Shown: positions 13,533 through 15,887 of the stretch, piece after piece
How positions within the stretch are numbered: the stretch's first letter is position 1
How the letters are laid out: every line of letters begins with the position of its first letter
Assembly: GCA_934133195.1 (NCBI GenBank)
Contig: CAKPAZ010000023.1
Coordinates: 1-15,887 of the forward strand
Source of the DNA: an uncultured Bacilli bacterium
Lineage (GTDB): Bacteria; Bacillota_I; Bacilli_A; ML615J-28; CAG-313
Length of the DNA: 15,887 nucleotides
Direction of reading: 5' to 3'
Program-made: the position numbers and the translations under genes
Notes under the pieces: model-generated
Told to the model about the DNA's origin: nothing
The model's input: the letters and a program-made list of their open reading frames with translations, nothing else
Databases searched by the model: none

Positions 13533-14345
13533 TTAGTCATTAAAATACCTATTAATTGCACTTTTAATCTCCTCTATTTTTTGTTCTTCTAAACGATATG
13601 TTTTATTTGTATTATTATCATACATTGGTTTTAATATTCTTTTAATACTAATTCTTTTACCATCATTAATTTTAACTATATTTTTTTGTCCATTTATATA
13701 AATTTCTACATGGTAAAAATATTTTTGCTTTGGTATCTTTGATGAAATAGGAAAGACAAAATAAGAGTTTTCATTATTATCATTCATATTTTCGCTTTTT
13801 TTCCACACTAATACTGGTCTTAACTTTTCAATTTCACTTCCTATATTGCATCCCAAATAAGCCCAGTATACATTATTTTTTAGAATATATTTTAATTTAT
13901 TTTTTGGTAAAAATTTTAACTCTTCTTTTTTGCACGTCCATATCATAAATCTTAATATTTTTTCTGAAAAGTAAATATCTATTATTTGGTTCTTCGTATA
14001 ATCATAGTTATCATCAATTAATTTAAAAATATTATTCTTATATTCATTCAACAAATTTAAACATATACCTTTTAATAATTCACAAAATTCTAATTGTGTT
14101 ATTGAAACAATCATACCATTAATATATAATGGTGAAATTATACTATTATGATTTATGTATAGAACTCTATCAATGTACATTACCATGCCTGTTAAATTAG
14201 AAATTTGTATATATTTTCTTATAGGATCAATAGTTGCCACTTCTGCTACAATTATTTTATCTGAATTATCACTATCACCCAAGTATATACAATACTTATC
14301 AGCTCCATCATTATATTTGTATATATTTCTTATAAGCAATTTCAT
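13533..14345 (-). CDS. MazF/PemK-like protein with a long N-terminal extension
   Basis: A 270-residue protein. Residues 157-266 look like a MazF/PemK toxin domain: NNVYWAYLGCNIGSEIEKLRPVLV in parts (the YWxxLGxxIGSExxKxRPVLV pattern, with R176), then FPISSK (198-203) where MazF has [IV]TSK, then IKRILKPM at the place of QIRTIDK, and a closing helix. MazF enzymes are usually about 110 residues and cut RNA. The first 155 residues are not a known antitoxin to me. The stretch MVMYIDRVLYINHNSI (about 55-70) faintly resembles the MazF RTxDK segment, so the N-terminal part may be a degenerate second copy. No antitoxin gene flanks it. The start has GGAGG 9 bases upstream. Base composition is more AT-rich than the operon, hinting at transfer. 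Activity is uncertain. Confidence 0.65.
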   Translation of the reverse strand: MKLLIRNIYKYNDGADKYCIYLGDSDNSDKIIVAEVATIDPIRKYIQISNLTGMVMYIDRVLYINHNSIISPLYINGMIVSITQLEFCELLKGICLNLLNEYKNNIFKLIDDNYDYTKNQIIDIYFSEKILRFMIWTCKKEELKFLPKNKLKYILKNNVYWAYLGCNIGSEIEKLRPVLVWKKSENMNDNNENSYFVFPISSKIPKQKYFYHVEIYINGQKNIVKINDGKRISIKRILKPMYDNNTNKTYRLEEQKIEEIKSAINRYFND

Positions 14346-14405
14346 ATTATTTTACCTCCAAAATTCTTATTTCAAAAAAGTCTTTAAAAATTTATTTATT
14401 TAAGT

Positions 14406-14418
14406 TTTAACTGTTAAA
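14406..14418. promoter_or_regulatory. Operator-like palindrome ahead of the MazF-like gene
   Basis: TTTAAC and GTTAAA flank one central base, a perfect 6-base dyad. It lies 5 bases downstream of a -10-like TATACT (14423-14428, minus strand) and so would overlap the start of transcription, a typical repressor position. A second -10-like TATAAT is at 14440-14445. No good -35 accompanies either. Confidence 0.35.
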
Positions 14419-14449
14419 GAGTAGTATATTAAAATCTTTATTATACAAA

Positions 14450-15019
14450 TTATATGTACATAATAAAAATCACTAAATAACTTACTACTAAATATGGACC
14501 AAATGGAATTAAACATTTATGTTTGGTGATTAGTTGTTTTATGATTGTTATTATTAATGCTGATACTGAAGCAAGGAAAATTACATAAAAAGTATAGTAT
14601 GTAAATATTAAAGATAATGATACAAATAGTTTCATATCACCTAGTCCAATATATTCTTTCTTTGTTTTATTTTGAATAATTAATACTAAAAAATATAGTA
14701 ATGAAAAAAATATTAAATAGTAAATACTAGGAATTAATTGTTTATAAAAAATAGTGAAAATTAATGATAAAATTAGGAGTAATAAATTATATTCATCAAA
14801 TATTATTAATTCTTTTTTATCTATGTAGAAGATATAAATGAATGGTATTAGATAAAAATAAAAGATGATATTTAGTTGTTTGTTTATTGAATAAGCAAGT
14901 GTTAAACATAGTATTGATATTATTATTAGAAAGTATTTTTTGTTTCCTATTCTTCTTTCATATATTTTATTGACAAATAATAAATAAAGAATAAGGATAA
15001 TTAAAAATAAAAAACTCAT
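14450..15019 (-). CDS. Short prepilin peptidase (A24 family)
   Basis: A 189-residue, very hydrophobic membrane protein of the aspartyl prepilin peptidase family. The GxGD motif is IGLGDMKLF (GLGD, 125-128, with D128 as one catalytic Asp). The first catalytic Asp is probably D67 in FYIDKKELIIFDEY, the usual IDxxxxxIP region. The closing IPFGPYL motif is present. The N-terminal methylating domain of full-length prepilin peptidases (about 250 residues) is missing, as in archaeal and TadV-like short forms. It should cut type IV pilin-like signals inside the membrane, as in competence or Tad pili. No pilin gene is visible here, so the substrates lie elsewhere. AAGGAGG lies 4 bases before the start. 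It follows engB by 46 bases and is probably co-transcribed with it. Confidence 0.85.
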   Translation of the reverse strand: MSFLFLIILILYLLFVNKIYERRIGNKKYFLIIISILCLTLAYSINKQLNIIFYFYLIPFIYIFYIDKKELIIFDEYNLLLLILSLIFTIFYKQLIPSIYYLIFFSLLYFLVLIIQNKTKKEYIGLGDMKLFVSLSLIFTYYTFYVIFLASVSALIITIIKQLITKHKCLIPFGPYLVVSYLVIFIMYI

Positions 15020-15065
15020 GTTTCCTCCTTTTGAACCGGGATAAGAAACATGAGTATAAGTGGTT

Positions 15066-15647
15066 CTATAAATATGATTTAATTACTTCATCTATTTTTT
15101 CAATTCCATATTTAGTTTCCGATGATACTGGGTAACACTCATCATCTTCACTTAAATTTAGAACTTTCTTCACATTTTTGATTTGTGAGATTATTTGATT
15201 TTTACTAAGTTTGTCAGCCTTAGTCGCAATCACAACTACCTTTTTTTCAAAATGTTTTAAGTAGTTATACATTAAGACATCATCAGATGTAGGGTCATGT
15301 CTAATATCAACAATCAAGAAACATACTTTTAAGTGTTTATACACTTCTAAGAATTGTTCAATCATGCCTCCATACTTAAGTCTGTCATCTACTCTTCTTT
15401 GAGCATAACCATAGCCAGGAACATCAACAAACAGGATTTTATCATCAATGTTATAAAAATTTAAAGCAACAGTTTTACCTGGTTTACTTGATGTGTAAGC
15501 TAGGTTTTTTCTTGAGGTTAAAGCGTTAATAAAACTGCTTTTACCAACATTTGATCTTCCTAAAAAGACAAAGGCTGGATAATCTAAGTTGGGATAATGT
15601 TCAGCCGCAACACAGCTTTTTATGTATTCTGCTTTAGATGGATTCAT
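15066..15647 (-). CDS. ysxC: Ribosome assembly GTPase YsxC/EngB
   Basis: A 193-residue GTPase needed for late assembly of the large ribosomal subunit. The full set of G motifs is present: G1 GRSNVGKSS (about 30-38), a G2-type Thr in SSKPGKT, G3 DVPGYGYA, G4 TKAD (about 142-145) and G5 PVSSETKYGI. Length and the DVPGYG motif are typical of EngB and separate it from other Era-like GTPases. The start has AAGGAG 7 bases upstream and a promoter 26 bases beyond that. In many Bacillota it follows clpX/lon; here it stands alone, with a transposase gene facing away from it. This is the only clear housekeeping gene of the window. Confidence 0.97.
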   Translation of the reverse strand: MNPSKAEYIKSCVAAEHYPNLDYPAFVFLGRSNVGKSSFINALTSRKNLAYTSSKPGKTVALNFYNIDDKILFVDVPGYGYAQRRVDDRLKYGGMIEQFLEVYKHLKVCFLIVDIRHDPTSDDVLMYNYLKHFEKKVVVIATKADKLSKNQIISQIKNVKKVLNLSEDDECYPVSSETKYGIEKIDEVIKSYL

Positions 15648-15672
15648 ATTAACACTCCTTTCAAGTAATGAT

Positions 15673-15701
15673 ATTATACCATTTTTTTGTAATTTAGTAA
15701 A
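15673..15701 (-). promoter_or_regulatory. Promoter of ysxC
   Basis: On the minus strand TTTACT (15696-15701), a 17-base spacer and TATAAT (15673-15678) with extended -10 TGG. The start is expected near 15666, about 20 bases before the ATG. Confidence 0.8.
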
Positions 15702-15746
15702 CTAAAATGTAAAAAATAAGAGTATTATCTGATTATCTTATGATAT

Positions 15747-15770
15747 ATTCAAAAAAGTTATCTTTTGAAT
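15747..15770. repeat. Small inverted repeat between divergent genes
   Basis: ATTCAAAA and TTTTGAAT (8 bases each) around an 8-base centre. A second, weaker pair ATAAGA/TCTTAT lies at 15716-15741. They sit between the ysxC promoter and the transposase gene and may belong to the end of the insertion sequence or form its regulatory region. The element's terminal repeat cannot be confirmed without its other end. Confidence 0.4.
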
Positions 15771-15801
15771 TTTACAATTTAATTATATTTTCTCTATATG
15801 G

Positions 15802-15807
15802 TATAAT
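15802..15807 (+). promoter_or_regulatory. -10 box of the transposase gene
   Basis: TATAAT preceded by TGG (extended -10), 22 bases before the start codon. There is no clear -35, as is common for insertion-sequence genes with an extended -10. Confidence 0.5.
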
Positions 15808-15829
15808 TACTCATATGGAGGTACTTCAC

Positions 15830-15887
15830 ATGAGAAAGGTAAATTTAACAATGAAAGAACAAACTAAATATGAAATCGTAAAAAGAT
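15830..15887 (+). CDS. Transposase N-terminal fragment, probably ISNCY-type
   Basis: Nineteen codons are visible before the window ends, starting at the ATG at 15830-15832 with GGAG(G) 8 bases upstream. The peptide MRKVNLTMKEQTKYEIVKR matches my memory of the opening of ISNCY-family transposases in Erysipelotrichia and related Bacillota, which begin with MRKVNLTM followed by an HTH domain. It is the only plus-strand gene here and faces away from ysxC. The rest of the element is outside the window, so whether it is intact is unknown. Confidence 0.6.
   Translation, partial: MRKVNLTMKEQTKYEIVKR

Noticed and set aside
1..15887. Mycoplasma-type genetic code (TGA as Trp)
   Set aside because: Trp codons are TGG and TGA ends genes, for example at the ATPase/permease overlap.

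Overview
The window is AT-rich, and almost every gene lies on the minus strand. TGA is used as a stop (for example the ATGA overlap near 5570) and tryptophan is TGG, so the standard bacterial code applies rather than the Mycoplasma code. Strong Shine-Dalgarno sites, consensus sigma-A promoters, a YsxC/EngB GTPase, SipW/TasA-type proteins and collagen-linker lipoproteins together suggest a low-GC Bacillota, probably an uncultured or gut lineage of the Erysipelotrichales/RF39/Acholeplasma type. This placement is inference.

Layout, read along the minus strand from right to left. (1) The right edge (15700-15887) carries a divergent plus-strand promoter and the first codons of an IS transposase. 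(2) 14450-15647 holds the ribosome-assembly GTPase gene ysxC/engB followed by a short prepilin peptidase. (3) 13533-14345 is a two-part protein whose C-terminal third looks like a MazF/PemK toxin, with no visible antitoxin partner. (4) 13190-13478 contains two near-identical small RNA genes in tandem, each with its own consensus promoter and strong intrinsic terminator. Base differences between the copies preserve pairing only in the minus-strand transcript. (5) 12352-13062 is a GTG-start lipoprotein with its own promoter and terminator. (6) 11911-12311 has no gene of ordinary length. It holds a promoter-like -10 box, a possible 53-codon ORF, a long imperfect inverted repeat and several operator-like repeats. 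(7) 11901 down to the left edge is one tightly packed gene run with no internal terminator.

That long run is the centre of interest. In order it encodes: two TasA-like secreted proteins with SipW-type signal peptides; an enlarged SipW-like signal peptidase with a Ser/His dyad; a four-helix membrane protein fused to a McrB-like AAA+ ATPase; a McrC/DUF2357-like protein with a C-terminal zinc ribbon and no obvious nuclease; an ABC transporter ATPase and its two-half permease; a large membrane-anchored exoprotein with a probable beta-helix; a lipoprotein with GKSAY repeats and a Flg_new/InlB-type module; and, cut by the left edge, a third SipW-type substrate. Gaps are 1-19 bases up to the lipoprotein and 49 before the last gene. 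Several Shine-Dalgarno sites sit inside the preceding stop region, so the genes are probably co-translated.

My reading is that this is a dedicated system for making and anchoring a TasA-like surface fibre or coat. SipW would mature the subunits, the ABC exporter and the membrane McrB/McrC-like pair would power or control export or assembly, and the two large exoproteins would act as anchor or scaffold. The families are recognisable one by one. I do not know of a described system with this combination.
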